DNA from: Clostridiales bacterium UBA6114
GTDB taxonomy: Bacteria > Bacillota > Clostridia > Oscillospirales > Butyricicoccaceae
Reading direction: 5' to 3'
DNA: 64,000 bases
Assembly (NCBI GenBank): GCA_002423435.1
Contig: DIWE01000008.1
Span: forward strand, 83,329 to 147,328
Position numbers and translations under genes: made by a program. This document shows positions 32,971 to 41,890 of this stretch, in pieces (within the stretch, counting starts at the first letter, position 1; each line of letters starts with the position of its first letter). Under the pieces are notes generated by a model that made no database searches, was not told the origin of the DNA, and was given only the letters and a program-made list of their open reading frames with translations.

Positions 32971-33678
32971 ATGGGGAAGTTTGATTTTTTATATATATTC
33001 GAGAGCATACCTCCGTTGCTTCCGTATTTGGGGATCACCATGCTCATCGCTTTCTCGACATTGATCCTGGGCCTCTTTTTCGGCGCGCTGCTCTCGTGGG
33101 CAAAGCTCGGAAAAAACCGGGTCGCAAAAAACCTGGCTTACGGCTACACCTCCGTGATCCGCTGTACGCCTTCCATCATACTGCTTTTTATCTGCTATTA
33201 CGGGGTGCCGAAAATATTTGCGCAGTTCGGGATCAATCTGAATGATATCAATCTGGTGTATTTTGTGCTGATCGCTTTTACCCTGCTCTACGCCGCCATT
33301 CTGTCGGAGCTGATCCGCTCGACCTATGAGGCGATAGACAGGGGTCAGTTCGACGCCGCGGCGGCGGCGGGTCTGACGACGGTGCAGACCATAAGAAAGA
33401 TCATCCTGCCCCAGGGCTTTTACATTGCCCTGCCCAATTTGGGAAATTCCATTATTACGCTCTTAAAAGAGAGCTCCCTCGCCTTTACCATCGGCCTGAT
33501 CGACGTCATGGGCAAGGCAAAGCTGATGATCTCCTTGAATTATGGGAATCACGCCCTTGAAATCTACCTTTCGCTGTCGATCATTTATTGGGGCCTGACC
33601 CTTTTGATCGCAAAAGGTACAAAAGTGCTTGAAAACACGCTCAGCAAGGGCGGACGCGGCTTAAAACAGGCCGTCTGA
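32971..33678 (+). CDS. Amino-acid ABC transporter permease (HisQM/GlnP type)
   Basis: 235 residues with five predicted helices. It carries the polar amino-acid permease signature VIRCTPSIILLF and the EAA loop YEAIDRGQFDAAAAAGLTTVQTIRKIILPQGF, which contacts the ATPase. It forms the membrane channel with the next gene product. Confidence 0.92.
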   Translation: MGKFDFLYIFESIPPLLPYLGITMLIAFSTLILGLFFGALLSWAKLGKNRVAKNLAYGYTSVIRCTPSIILLFICYYGVPKIFAQFGINLNDINLVYFVLIAFTLLYAAILSELIRSTYEAIDRGQFDAAAAAGLTTVQTIRKIILPQGFYIALPNLGNSIITLLKESSLAFTIGLIDVMGKAKLMISLNYGNHALEIYLSLSIIYWGLTLLIAKGTKVLENTLSKGGRGLKQAV

Positions 33679-33691
33679 GGAAACGGGTGAA

Positions 33692-34432
33692 ATGATGTTT
33701 TTTAATATCCCTTTCTTTCTGCAAGCCATTATCGATATTCTTCCGGGGATACCGATCACTCTGTTTGTCCTTTTGTTTTCCCTGGCTGTCGCCCTTCCCC
33801 TGGGCTTTTTGCTCGCGGTTGCCCGCAATAAAAAGATCAGATTTTTCTCAAGGGCGGCGGCCGTATATGTTTCGTTTATCAGAGGCACCCCAATGATCGT
33901 TCAGATTTATATCATTTACAACAGCATTCCCGGCATTCTTGCCGCCTTTTTCAAGCAGGCGGGGATTTCGGTCAATGTTTTCGACATAAATCCCCTCCTT
34001 TACGCCCTGATCGTTTTTTCCCTCAACACAATCGCGATTTTATGCGAAATCTTCCGGTCGGCGCTTTATACCGTAGGCGCCGGGCAGATGGAGGCGGCCG
34101 TCACAAACGGCCTTTCGGAGGCGCAGGCGTACAGGAGGATCATCATCCCCCAGATGATGATCGCGGCATCCGCCAATCTCTGCACGGCGTCCATTGAGCT
34201 CCTTAAAAATACGTCTTTGGTGTTTTACATGACCGTCATGGACGTCATGGGGATCATCAAAACAAGCGCCGCCCTCGGCTATCACTATTTTGAGGGTTAT
34301 ACCCTGGCGTTTCTTGTGTATCTGCTGCTTTGCTACCTGGTTCAGTGGATTTTCAGAGCTGTCGAGAAAAGAATGAAACGAAAAAGCGGCTTATCTAGTG
34401 ACCTGCCGGACAGGGAGAAATCATATGCTTAA
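33692..34432 (+). CDS. Amino-acid ABC transporter permease (second subunit)
   Basis: 246 residues with about five helices, FIRGTPMIVQIYIIY near the N-terminus and the EAA loop YTVGAGQMEAAVTNGLSEAQAYRRIIIPQM. It pairs with the 32971 permease. Its end overlaps the ATPase start by 8 nt, so expression is coupled. Confidence 0.92.
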   Translation: MMFFNIPFFLQAIIDILPGIPITLFVLLFSLAVALPLGFLLAVARNKKIRFFSRAAAVYVSFIRGTPMIVQIYIIYNSIPGILAAFFKQAGISVNVFDINPLLYALIVFSLNTIAILCEIFRSALYTVGAGQMEAAVTNGLSEAQAYRRIIIPQMMIAASANLCTASIELLKNTSLVFYMTVMDVMGIIKTSAALGYHYFEGYTLAFLVYLLLCYLVQWIFRAVEKRMKRKSGLSSDLPDREKSYA

Positions 34433-35177
34433 TATTAAAGGGATCAGAAAGTCCTTCGGCGCGAACGAAATATTGAAGTCAATCAGCTTCGAAATCAAAA
34501 AGGGCGACGTCACCGTGATCCTGGGCCCCAGCGGCTCGGGCAAAACGACGCTTTTGCGGTGCATCGATTTTTTGGAGAAATCGGACGCGGGCACCATCTC
34601 CTTTGGCGATGGCGAGATCGAATTGAGCAAGGCCACCAAAAAGCAGATCCTGGCCGTCCGGAGAAGGATCGGCTTCGTCTTCCAGAACCATAACCTGTTC
34701 AACAATAAAACGGCGATGGAAAACGTCACCGAAGGCCTGATCATCGGAAGGAAAATCCCGAAGCCCGAGGCGGAAAAAATCGCAAAGGAGGCGCTCGACA
34801 AGGTGGGCCTCAGCGATAAATACGGCTACTACCCGAACCAGCTTTCGGGAGGACAGCAGCAGCGGGTGGGGATCGCAAGGGCGATGGCGGCAAAACCCGA
34901 CGTTATTCTGTTTGACGAGCCGACCTCGGCCCTTGACCCGGAGCTCACCGGGGAGGTCCTGTATGTCATGAAGAAGCTCGCGCAGGAAGGGGTGACGATG
35001 CTGGTTGTAACCCATGAGATGTCGTTTGCGCAGGATGTCGCGAACAGGGCTATTTTTATGGATAAGGGAGTCATCGTGGAGGACGCCCCTCCCTCCGAAA
35101 TATTCGTGCATCCCAAGGAGGAGCGAACACGGCAGTTTTTGAGAAGAATCCTGCCGAACTTTGATTATGCGATTTGA
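34425..35177 (+). CDS. Amino-acid ABC transporter ATP-binding protein
   Basis: About 250 residues with Walker A GPSGSGKTT, signature LSGGQQQRVGIARAM, Walker B VILFDEPTSALD and the switch His in VTHEM. The start at 34425 (MLNIKGIRK) is preceded by GGGAGA; the upstream in-frame ATG at 34398 lies within the permease gene. It powers import of an amino acid, probably the substrate of the racemase and dehydrogenase that follow. Confidence 0.93.
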   Translation: MLNIKGIRKSFGANEILKSISFEIKKGDVTVILGPSGSGKTTLLRCIDFLEKSDAGTISFGDGEIELSKATKKQILAVRRRIGFVFQNHNLFNNKTAMENVTEGLIIGRKIPKPEAEKIAKEALDKVGLSDKYGYYPNQLSGGQQQRVGIARAMAAKPDVILFDEPTSALDPELTGEVLYVMKKLAQEGVTMLVVTHEMSFAQDVANRAIFMDKGVIVEDAPPSEIFVHPKEERTRQFLRRILPNFDYAI

Positions 35178-35214
35178 AGGAAGCGTGTGAAAAATCACAC
35201 CGGCGGGAGGTTTT

Positions 35215-35934
35215 ATGTATTACGGAAACACGACGAACTACGGCCAGGCAATCGGGATTCTCATGCTGAACACCGGATTTCCCCGAATACCGGGCGACAT
35301 AGGCAACGCGACGACCTTTGATTTCCCCGTGCTTTACAAGGTGATTTCGGCCGCAAACGCGCATACGGTAGTCGACGAGCAGGGGAAGGACCTGCTCGAG
35401 CCTTTTATCGAGGGCGCAAGGGAGCTTTCGGCGCAGGGCGTGCGGGCCGTCACGACAAGCTGCGGCTTTTTGGCCGTTTTCCAAAAAGAGCTCGCGGCGG
35501 CCGTCGACGTGCCGGTGTTTGCCTCGAGCCTGATTCAGGCAAAATTCGTCTATCCGATGCTGAAGGCCGGGCAAAAAATCGGGATCATCACGGCCAACGC
35601 GGCGAAGCTGACCGGGAGGCATTTTGAAGGCGTGGACATCGCCGGCATTCCGAAGGTGGTCGTCGGAACCGAAGACACGGATTTTTCAAGGACCTTTACA
35701 AGCGGCGTTCATTACCTGGACGAGGAAAAAGCGCGCGCGGACCTGACCCGTATTGCCGGCCGGCTGGTAAAGGATCACCCGGAGGTCGGAGCCATCGTGC
35801 TCGAATGCACCAATATGCCCCCCTACGCCGCCGACATCCAGCAAAAAACGGGCCTGCCTGTGTTTGACATTGTAACGCTTGTAAATTACGTCTACTCGGC
35901 CGTGGTGAGGAAGCGTTACCAGGGGTATCTGTAA
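35215..35934 (+). CDS. Aspartate/glutamate/hydantoin racemase-family protein
   Basis: 239 residues with the two catalytic Cys of the PLP-independent racemase fold, in VTTSCGFLAVF and IVLECTNMPPYA. It interconverts L and D enantiomers of an amino acid, or acts on a related hydantoin-type or decarboxylase substrate, in the cytosol. Its position between an amino-acid importer and an FAD amino-acid dehydrogenase suggests it supplies the enantiomer that the dehydrogenase uses. Confidence 0.82.
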   Translation: MYYGNTTNYGQAIGILMLNTGFPRIPGDIGNATTFDFPVLYKVISAANAHTVVDEQGKDLLEPFIEGARELSAQGVRAVTTSCGFLAVFQKELAAAVDVPVFASSLIQAKFVYPMLKAGQKIGIITANAAKLTGRHFEGVDIAGIPKVVVGTEDTDFSRTFTSGVHYLDEEKARADLTRIAGRLVKDHPEVGAIVLECTNMPPYAADIQQKTGLPVFDIVTLVNYVYSAVVRKRYQGYL

Positions 35935-35965
35935 ACCCAACTGCGATTTGGAAGAGGGTGATGGC

Positions 35966-36280
35966 ATGAGAGTGATCGAGCATCCGGTTTTGGGAGACCT
36001 TAAGGAAAAAAAGAGCATTACCATCTATTTTGACGGAAAGCCGATACAGGCCTTTGAGGATGAGCCGGTTGCCGCCGCCCTGCTGAACGCCGGGATCAAG
36101 GCCTTCCGGAAAACGCCGAAAAGGCACGAGCCCAGAGGGATTTTCTGCGCGATCGGCCGGTGCACCGACTGCATGATGATCGTCGACGGCGTCCCCAATG
36201 TCAGGACCTGCGTCACGGGGGCAAGAGACGGCATGCGGGTCGAAAGCCAGGACGGACTGGCAAAAGGAAAGAGGCAATGA
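35966..36280 (+). CDS. [2Fe-2S] subunit of an amino-acid dehydrogenase (HcnA/SoxA-like small protein)
   Basis: About 104 residues. ITIYFDGKPIQAFEDEPVAAALLNAGI is followed by the iron-sulfur Cys cluster FCAIGRCTDCMMIVDGVPNVRTC. This is the separate [2Fe-2S] module of sarcosine oxidase alpha, HcnA and octopine/proline dehydrogenases. It passes electrons between flavin subunits. The next gene starts 1 bp after its stop. Confidence 0.85.
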   Translation: MRVIEHPVLGDLKEKKSITIYFDGKPIQAFEDEPVAAALLNAGIKAFRKTPKRHEPRGIFCAIGRCTDCMMIVDGVPNVRTCVTGARDGMRVESQDGLAKGKRQ

Positions 36281-36281
36281 A

Positions 36282-37406
36282 ATGGAAAAAATCACTGCGG
36301 ACATCGTGGTAATCGGCGCGGGCCCCGCGGGCCTGTGCGCGGCCGTGGAGGCTTCGAGGTCGGGCGCTGCGGTGATCGTTGTCGATGAAAATCAAAAGCC
36401 CGGGGGCCAGCTTTTCAAGCAAATACATAAGTTTTTCGGCTCGAAGCAGCACCTCTCCGGGGTGAGAGGGTACAAAATCGGCGAGCAGCTCCTGGAAGCC
36501 GTGGAAAAAAGCGGCGCGCAGGTCATGCTGGACAGCCTCGTATACGGCCTGTTCCCCGACAAGCTGATGGGTGTGATCCACGGGGGAAAATCCTACCTGC
36601 TCGAGGCCAAAAGGATCATCGTCGCGGCAGGCGCCAAGGAAAACTACCTGGCCTTTCCGGGGAGTACGCTGCCCGGCGTGATGGGGGCTGGGGCCGCGCA
36701 GACGATGGTCAACATAAACCGGGTCCTCCCGGGAGAAAGGGCCGTCATGGTCGGCTCCGGAAACGTCGGCCTGATTGTTTCCTACCAGCTCATGCAGGCG
36801 GGATGCGACGTTGCGGCAGTTTTAGAGGGCGCCCCCAGGATCGGGGGATACAGCGTGCACGCCGCAAAGCTCAGACGGGCGGGAGTGCCGATCTATACCT
36901 CCCACACCATTGTGAGGGCGACGGGCGAAACCTGCGTGACCGGGGTCGAAATTACCGAGGTGGACCGAAACCTGAAGCCCATACCGGACACGCAAAAGCA
37001 TATCGAGGCGGACACGGTGTGCCTTGCCGTCGGCTTAAACCCGATGACCGAGCTTTTATGGATGTACGGATGCCGCTTTACATACATCCCCTCCTTGGGC
37101 GGGCATGTGCCGCTTCACGATGAAAATATGGAAACCACAGCCCCCGGCGTTTATGTCGCGGGGGATGTCACCGGAGTGGAGGAAGCCTCCTCCGCGATGG
37201 AGGAAGGCAATCTCGCCGGAATTTCGGCGGCGCAGTCGCTCGGGTTTTATACGGAGGAGGAGGCCCGCTCCAAAAAAGAACAGGCGCGGGCGCGGCTTTG
37301 CGAGCTTCGGTCGGGCTATTTCGGCAAGGCAAGAAGAGAATCGAAGGAAAAACAAATCCATGCGATGAGCGACTATATTTCTGCGTCAAAGACGGGTGTC
37401 GACTGA
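36282..37406 (+). CDS. FAD/NAD(P)-binding oxidoreductase subunit (HcnB/OoxA-like)
   Basis: About 374 residues with a first dinucleotide fold VVIGAGPAGLCAAVEASR and ENQKPGGQLF, a second NAD-binding fold AVMVGSGNVGLIVSYQLM, and the late FAD motif GVYVAGDVTGVEEASSAMEEG. It is the second flavoprotein subunit of dye-linked proline/D-amino-acid dehydrogenase complexes and links the substrate flavin to NAD(P) or ferredoxin. The ATG at 36282 follows an AGG-rich site; the upstream frame start lies inside the previous gene. Confidence 0.88.
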   Translation: MEKITADIVVIGAGPAGLCAAVEASRSGAAVIVVDENQKPGGQLFKQIHKFFGSKQHLSGVRGYKIGEQLLEAVEKSGAQVMLDSLVYGLFPDKLMGVIHGGKSYLLEAKRIIVAAGAKENYLAFPGSTLPGVMGAGAAQTMVNINRVLPGERAVMVGSGNVGLIVSYQLMQAGCDVAAVLEGAPRIGGYSVHAAKLRRAGVPIYTSHTIVRATGETCVTGVEITEVDRNLKPIPDTQKHIEADTVCLAVGLNPMTELLWMYGCRFTYIPSLGGHVPLHDENMETTAPGVYVAGDVTGVEEASSAMEEGNLAGISAAQSLGFYTEEEARSKKEQARARLCELRSGYFGKARRESKEKQIHAMSDYISASKTGVD

Positions 37407-37909
37407 TGGAGGGTATTTTATATACGGGGATTCCGTCGGAGGCGGAGCTTGCGGCCTGTCCTGGGATCCCTTCCGCAAAACGGATCGAGGAAGGAAGGGT
37501 CGCAATCATCGAGTGCGTGCAGGAGATCCCCTGCAATCCGTGCGCGGCCGCCTGCATGTTCGGCGCGATCTCGGTGAGCGGGGAGATCACGTCCCTCCCC
37601 TGCCTCGACGAGGGCAAATGCACGGGCTGCGGGCAGTGTATCGTACAGTGTCCCGGCCTTGCAATCATTGTGCTTCATAAAAATTACAGCGAAACGGAGT
37701 CGACCGTCGATTTTCCCTTTGAATACCTCCCGCTGCCCCGGGAGGGGGATATCGTCGACGCCGTCGACAGAGCGGGCGAGGCGGTCTGCAAGGGCAGGGT
37801 GCTCAAGGTGATCAGGCTCGCCTCCTTTGACGGCACCTGCGTGATCCGTCTCGCCGTCCCGAAAAAGTACGCCGAAATCGTAAAAAGCATGAAACGGCTT
37901 CAAAAATAG
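37406..37909 (+). CDS. [4Fe-4S] ferredoxin-type subunit of the amino-acid dehydrogenase
   Basis: About 167 residues. Two Cys clusters are seen: CVQEIPCNPCAAAC and CLDEGKCTGCGQCIVQCPG, consistent with one or two [4Fe-4S] centres. A C-terminal domain with GDIVDAVDRAGEAVCKGRVLKVIRL follows. It begins in the stop codon of the FAD subunit gene (TGATG), so the two are coupled. It probably carries electrons from the FAD subunits to a ferredoxin pool. Confidence 0.85.
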   Translation: MEGILYTGIPSEAELAACPGIPSAKRIEEGRVAIIECVQEIPCNPCAAACMFGAISVSGEITSLPCLDEGKCTGCGQCIVQCPGLAIIVLHKNYSETESTVDFPFEYLPLPREGDIVDAVDRAGEAVCKGRVLKVIRLASFDGTCVIRLAVPKKYAEIVKSMKRLQK

Positions 37910-37935
37910 CAGGCCGCAAACAAAGGAGGATCCCT

Positions 37936-38211
37936 ATGGAGGAGGACGTCATTATCTGCCGCTGCCAGGAGGTTACCAGGGCGGAAATATTGAAAGCGAT
38001 CGCGGACGGCGCGACGACAATAGACGGCGTGAAAAAACGGACAAGGGCCGGAATGGGGCTGTGCCAGGGAAAAACATGTCAAAGACTTGTTGCACGGATT
38101 CTATCGGAGGAAACGGGCAGGGATATGTCCGAACTTCTTCCGCCGACCTTTAGAGCGCCGGTAAGGCCGGTAAAAATAAGCATCCTTGCAGGCGGTGGAG
38201 AGAATGAATGA
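37936..38211 (+). CDS. BFD-like [2Fe-2S] protein of the amino-acid dehydrogenase operon
   Basis: 91 residues with the bacterioferritin-associated-ferredoxin motif ICRCQEVTRAEI and MGLCQGKTCQRLVARIL, giving four Cys ligands in C-x-C...C-x4-C spacing. These small modules accompany sarcosine-oxidase-like and nitrite-reductase-like flavoenzymes. GGAGG precedes the ATG. Confidence 0.88.
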   Translation: MEEDVIICRCQEVTRAEILKAIADGATTIDGVKKRTRAGMGLCQGKTCQRLVARILSEETGRDMSELLPPTFRAPVRPVKISILAGGGENE

Positions 38212-39406
38212 ATCCGATGTGATCGTCGTCGGCGGGGGCGTTATCGGCAGCGCCCTTACCTATTACCTGAGCCTGCTCGGAAAAAAGGCGCTTCTTCTGG
38301 AAAAGGCCGACCTCTGCCACGGCTCCGCCGGCGCCACCGACGGCTATATCACGCCGCACACCAAAAAACCGGGCTATCATCTGGAGCTTGCGCTCAAAAG
38401 CTGCGAAATCTATGAAACCCTCGCGCAGGAGCTTGAAACGGACATCGATTTTGAGCTTGATCTCCACTGCGGCGGCATCCAGGCGTGCGAGGACGAAATG
38501 CAGTGGGAGCTGATCTCCGCCAACGCCCGCGAGCTTATAAAAAGCGGACTTGCGCTTTCGATGCTGGACATTACGCAGGCGCGCAGGATAGAGCCCGCCC
38601 TCTCCCCGAAGCTGCGGGGCGCCCTGTACAGCCCGATCGCCAGCAGCGTAAACCCGTTCCGGCTGACCCAGGCCTATACCGACGCGGCCAAAAGGCACGG
38701 CGCGAGGGTGATGATCGAAACAGAGGTGCGCTCCCTTGTCTTCGAAGGGGAGAGAGTGGTCGGCGTCTCCACAAACAGAGGGGATTTTCATGCCGAATAC
38801 ATTGTAAACTGCTGCGGCTCGTGGGGGGCGTCGGTCGCCAAAATGGCGGGGCTTACTATGCCCATCGTGCCCAAAAGGGGCCAGATCATCGTCTCCGAGC
38901 CCGTCGCGCCGCTTCTCAACACGGTGATGCAAAGCGGTATCTATCCGATTATCAAATTTCACCCCGAGCGCATCACCGACGAAAAGGTATTCCGCCTCGG
39001 CCTTGCGTTCGGAATCGAGCAGACCAAAGACGGCTCCCTGCTGATCGGGGGCACAAGGGAGCTCGCCGGCTTCGACCGCGGCAACACCCCTGAAGCAATC
39101 GAAGCGGTCTTAAAAACGGTCAGCCGGTATATTCCCGCGATTCTCGATCTGAATTTTATCCGGTGCTTCTCCGGCTTGAGGCCGCATACGCCCGACGGGC
39201 TGCCCATCCTCGGCAAGGTCAAAAGTGTTCCCGGCTTTGTAATGTGCTGCGGGCACGAGGGGGACGGCATCGCTCTGGCGCCCATCACGGGAAAGCTTGT
39301 GGCGGAGGACCTTGTTTACGACAAAACGAGCTTTCCGATAGAGCCCTGCGCCGCCGAGAGATTTTTCGAAAGCGCCCCGGAAAGAAACGGGGCCGCCGGT
39401 TTTTGA
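38204..39406 (+). CDS. DAO-family FAD-dependent amino-acid dehydrogenase (catalytic subunit)
   Basis: About 400 residues. The FAD fold is VIVVGGGVIGSALTYYL with EKADLCHGSAGATDG, and the C-terminal RCFSGLRPHTPDGLPILG with CCGHEGDGIALAP is typical of glycine/D-amino-acid oxidases and the beta subunit of proline dehydrogenase complexes. It oxidises an amino acid (possibly proline, sarcosine or a D-amino acid) to an imino acid. The start at 38204 overlaps the BFD gene by 8 nt. It ends the operon. Confidence 0.88.
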   Translation: MNESDVIVVGGGVIGSALTYYLSLLGKKALLLEKADLCHGSAGATDGYITPHTKKPGYHLELALKSCEIYETLAQELETDIDFELDLHCGGIQACEDEMQWELISANARELIKSGLALSMLDITQARRIEPALSPKLRGALYSPIASSVNPFRLTQAYTDAAKRHGARVMIETEVRSLVFEGERVVGVSTNRGDFHAEYIVNCCGSWGASVAKMAGLTMPIVPKRGQIIVSEPVAPLLNTVMQSGIYPIIKFHPERITDEKVFRLGLAFGIEQTKDGSLLIGGTRELAGFDRGNTPEAIEAVLKTVSRYIPAILDLNFIRCFSGLRPHTPDGLPILGKVKSVPGFVMCCGHEGDGIALAPITGKLVAEDLVYDKTSFPIEPCAAERFFESAPERNGAAGF

Positions 39407-39479
39407 CGGATTTCTTTGACGGACACTGTTTTCTCTGCTATTATTAAAACGCTGCTTTGATCTTTGCCAAGGGATGGAG

Positions 39480-40361
39480 ATGCTGAAATTGACTGCAAGG
39501 CAAAAAGGGATTCTATTGATGATTTTATCCGCGTTCTTTTTTGCAGTCATGCAGATTGCCGTCAGTATGTGCGACAGCGATATCGGGGTCATGGAACAGA
39601 TTTTTTTCAGAAATCTGATAAGCCTTTTGGTTTCTTTTGTGATCATCAGGAAAAATCACGGCTCGCTGTGGGGTGAAAAAAAGTATCAGGGAGCACTGCT
39701 CATGCGGGCGTTTATGGGGTGGATCGGCCTGGTTTTGTCGTTTTACGCGCTGAGACATGCGACGCAGGCGGATGTCACCATCCTTAACAAGACCTCGCCC
39801 TTCTTTATCACGATATTATCCGCCGTCTTCTTAAAAGAAAAATTCAGCAAGGTGCAGATTCCCGCGCTCATTCTGGTCTTTCTAAGCGCGCTTTTGGTGT
39901 CGAGGCCGACGTTTGACTCGAGCTTCCTTCCGCTGCTCGCGGCCTTCGGCTCGGCGGCCGCTTCCGCCGTCGCGTATACCCTTCTGAGATATTTTAAGGA
40001 AAAGGTGGACGGTATGACCGTAATTATGTACTTCTCCACTTTCAGCACCCTGGTCTCCCTGCCGTTTATGCTCTTTGACCATTTTCAGATACCCGAATTA
40101 AAACAGCTTTTCCTGCTTTTGCTCGTCGGGATTTTCGGTTCCCTCGGCCAGATTGCCCTTACATATTCCTACCGGCTGGTAAAGGCGGCCGAGGTGAGCA
40201 TTTACAATCAGACCGGAATCGTGTTTTCCATTTTACTCGGCTTTTTTGTGCTCGGAGAAATACCGCATCCCCTTTCGGTGCTCGGCGGCTTTATCATCAT
40301 CGGAGCGTCTTACCTCGTTTATGCTTATAACCGCAACGAGCAGGACACGGCGGACGAATAA
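39480..40361 (+). CDS. EamA/DMT-family transporter
   Basis: About 293 residues with ten predicted helices as two EamA repeats: VMEQIFFRNLISLLVSFVII and KTSPFFITILSAVFLKEKF in the first, VSIYNQTGIVFSILLGFFVLGE in the second. It is probably a metabolite or amino-acid exporter. AAGGG at 39469-39473 gives 6-nt spacing to the ATG at 39480; the ATG at 39474 is also possible. A strong hairpin follows. Confidence 0.88.
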   Translation: MLKLTARQKGILLMILSAFFFAVMQIAVSMCDSDIGVMEQIFFRNLISLLVSFVIIRKNHGSLWGEKKYQGALLMRAFMGWIGLVLSFYALRHATQADVTILNKTSPFFITILSAVFLKEKFSKVQIPALILVFLSALLVSRPTFDSSFLPLLAAFGSAAASAVAYTLLRYFKEKVDGMTVIMYFSTFSTLVSLPFMLFDHFQIPELKQLFLLLLVGIFGSLGQIALTYSYRLVKAAEVSIYNQTGIVFSILLGFFVLGEIPHPLSVLGGFIIIGASYLVYAYNRNEQDTADE

Positions 40362-40399
40362 GTTTTGGGCCTGCGCCGCATTCGGTTTCTGACAGTTCA

Positions 40400-40441
40400 A
40401 AAGCGCGGCACAGTCGGGATGTCCTGACTGTGCCGCGCTTT
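40400..40441. terminator. Bidirectional terminator between the EamA and flavodoxin genes
   Basis: AAAGCGCGGCACAGTC pairs perfectly with GACTGTGCCGCGCTTT across 10 nt. TGTTTCT follows on the plus strand, and it sits between two convergent genes. Confidence 0.85.
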
Positions 40442-40543
40442 GTTTCTCAGAAATATTGAAGGACCCGCCGCCGATCAAATCTTGCGGGGCCGGATATCGC
40501 CGGTCCGGGTCAAAAGCCTCTCCAATCCGGCAAGATGCAAAGC

Positions 40544-40975
40544 TTACGACGCGGCAAGCTCTTTCCCGAGCTCCCTGCACATCTCAAGGCCCGTCTTGTC
40601 CGGAGCTTCGTTGACGATAATGCCTTCTCCGCCGATCAGCTTTGCCCCGGCGGCGGCGCATCTCTCCTGCCAGTCCCGCATCCACTGGCCGTCGCCCCAG
40701 CCGTAAGAGCCGAACAGGGCGATTTCCCTGCCGGAGAGCGTCCCCTCCACCGCGGAAAACATGGGCTCGAATTCGGACTCCTCCAGCTGCTCGGCACCCA
40801 TGGACGGGCACCCAAAGGCCAGTCTGTCATAATTTGCGACCATGCCGGAGGAAAAATCGGAGGCGGTAAAAACAGCCACCTCGGCGCCGGCTCCTTTTGC
40901 CCCATCGGCAATTTCCTTTGCCATGGCCTCGGTGTTTCCGGTGCCGCTCCAATAAACGATTGCGACCTTTTTCAT
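40544..40975 (-). CDS. Flavodoxin
   Basis: 143 residues beginning MKKVAIVYWSGTGNTEAMAKEIADGA, where SGTGNTE is the FMN phosphate loop. The FMN-ring loops are in AFGCPSMGAEQLEE and GSYGWGDGQWMRDW. It replaces ferredoxin as low-potential electron carrier when iron is short. It is the last gene of an operon with DUF3793 and DUF2325 whose promoter carries DtxR-type boxes, so iron-limited induction fits. Confidence 0.9.
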   Translation of the reverse strand: MKKVAIVYWSGTGNTEAMAKEIADGAKGAGAEVAVFTASDFSSGMVANYDRLAFGCPSMGAEQLEESEFEPMFSAVEGTLSGREIALFGSYGWGDGQWMRDWQERCAAAGAKLIGGEGIIVNEAPDKTGLEMCRELGKELAAS

Positions 40976-41010
40976 GATGACGTTCCTTTCTTTATTTCAG
41001 AATCAAATAG

Positions 41011-41574
41011 TCAGGCGGCCACGGTGAGTGTAAGTACGCTGCGCCCGTTTTCATACAGCGCCCGATAGATCTTTCTGCATTTTTTATACCGTGCAAACAG
41101 CCGCTCGGCATTGCGCTCTTCGCCATAGACCTTCCAGAGTCCGCATAAATTGAAATTTCTTCCCTGATTTTCAATAAAGCCCTGTACGTCGCCAAGGGGA
41201 TAGCCCAGGAATATCCCGATCTCATGCGGGAAGCCGGGCTCGCTGCAAAGACGGTGCCGCAGCCGGTGAACGTACGCATCCGGATCATGACATCCGTCGT
41301 AGCCGCGGCTTTTCAAAAAGAGTTTGATATCCTCGGCCGAAAGCAGCGTTTCGAGCATGGACGGACGAAATACATAGATCAGGCCGCGGTCAGGGCATTC
41401 CCTGACCGCGCAGACCCGGACGCCTTTATCAAAAAGCCTGTCGCTCCAAAAGCGGACAATCTCGCCCATATTCCCGTCTTTTTCCGCAGGATAGCGAAAA
41501 AGGCTTCCGACCTTTATGCCCGCCAAAGTCGGCGCGCATTGCTCGATCAGATATCTTTCAAATTCAGTTTCCAC
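41011..41574 (-). CDS. DUF3793-family protein
   Basis: 187 residues of a clostridial family of unknown function, recognised by FPHEIGIFLGYPLGDVQGFI and the later YKKCRKIYRALYENG segment. It contains several Cys (RVCAVRECPDRG, GYDGCHDPDA, NLCGLWKV) that could bind metal. It overlaps DUF2325 by 11 nt and precedes flavodoxin by 36 bp in an operon with DtxR-like boxes. That suggests a role in metal or redox homeostasis, not proven. Confidence 0.8.
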   Translation of the reverse strand: METEFERYLIEQCAPTLAGIKVGSLFRYPAEKDGNMGEIVRFWSDRLFDKGVRVCAVRECPDRGLIYVFRPSMLETLLSAEDIKLFLKSRGYDGCHDPDAYVHRLRHRLCSEPGFPHEIGIFLGYPLGDVQGFIENQGRNFNLCGLWKVYGEERNAERLFARYKKCRKIYRALYENGRSVLTLTVAA

Positions 41575-41866
41575 GGCTTAACTCCATACAATGGTTTTTC
41601 AGGATCGTCCTGAGAGCGCACAGGCTGCTGCTGTGACAGCGCTCCACGCGGGCGTTGCACTTTTTCGCCTCGCACAGTGCGGATATCACCATTTTGTGCG
41701 ATACGGTGTTTGTAAAAAGTATGTACAGGTCGGCGGCGCCCAGCTTTTTCTTCATCTCGCCGCTCGGTTTTGTGAACACCTTGGCCCGCGTGCATCCGTG
41801 CTCCAGGCAGGCCTCTGTATAAAGCCTCTCCATTCGTTCGTTGCCGCCGATAATGACTACGCTCAT
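41564..41866 (-). CDS. DUF2325-family protein
   Basis: 100 residues with SVVIIGGNERMERLYTEACLEHGC and a later AKKCNARVERCHSSSLCAL. The gene encodes a small Rossmann-like protein of unknown role. Its Cys-rich C-terminus could bind metal. Two boxes of the GTTAGA-N4-TCTAAC type lie upstream, one on its -35/-10 spacer. It is the first gene of the DUF2325-DUF3793-flavodoxin operon. Confidence 0.8.
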   Translation of the reverse strand: MSVVIIGGNERMERLYTEACLEHGCTRAKVFTKPSGEMKKKLGAADLYILFTNTVSHKMVISALCEAKKCNARVERCHSSSLCALRTILKNHCMELSRGN

Positions 41867-41890
41867 TTAAGTCCTCCTTTGTTCAGTCGG

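Noticed and set aside
30476..39406. Lantibiotic biosynthesis cluster around the LanC-like gene
   Set aside because: No LanA precursor, LanB/LanM dehydratase, LanT or LanP is encoded nearby; the neighbours are amino-acid transport and oxidation genes.
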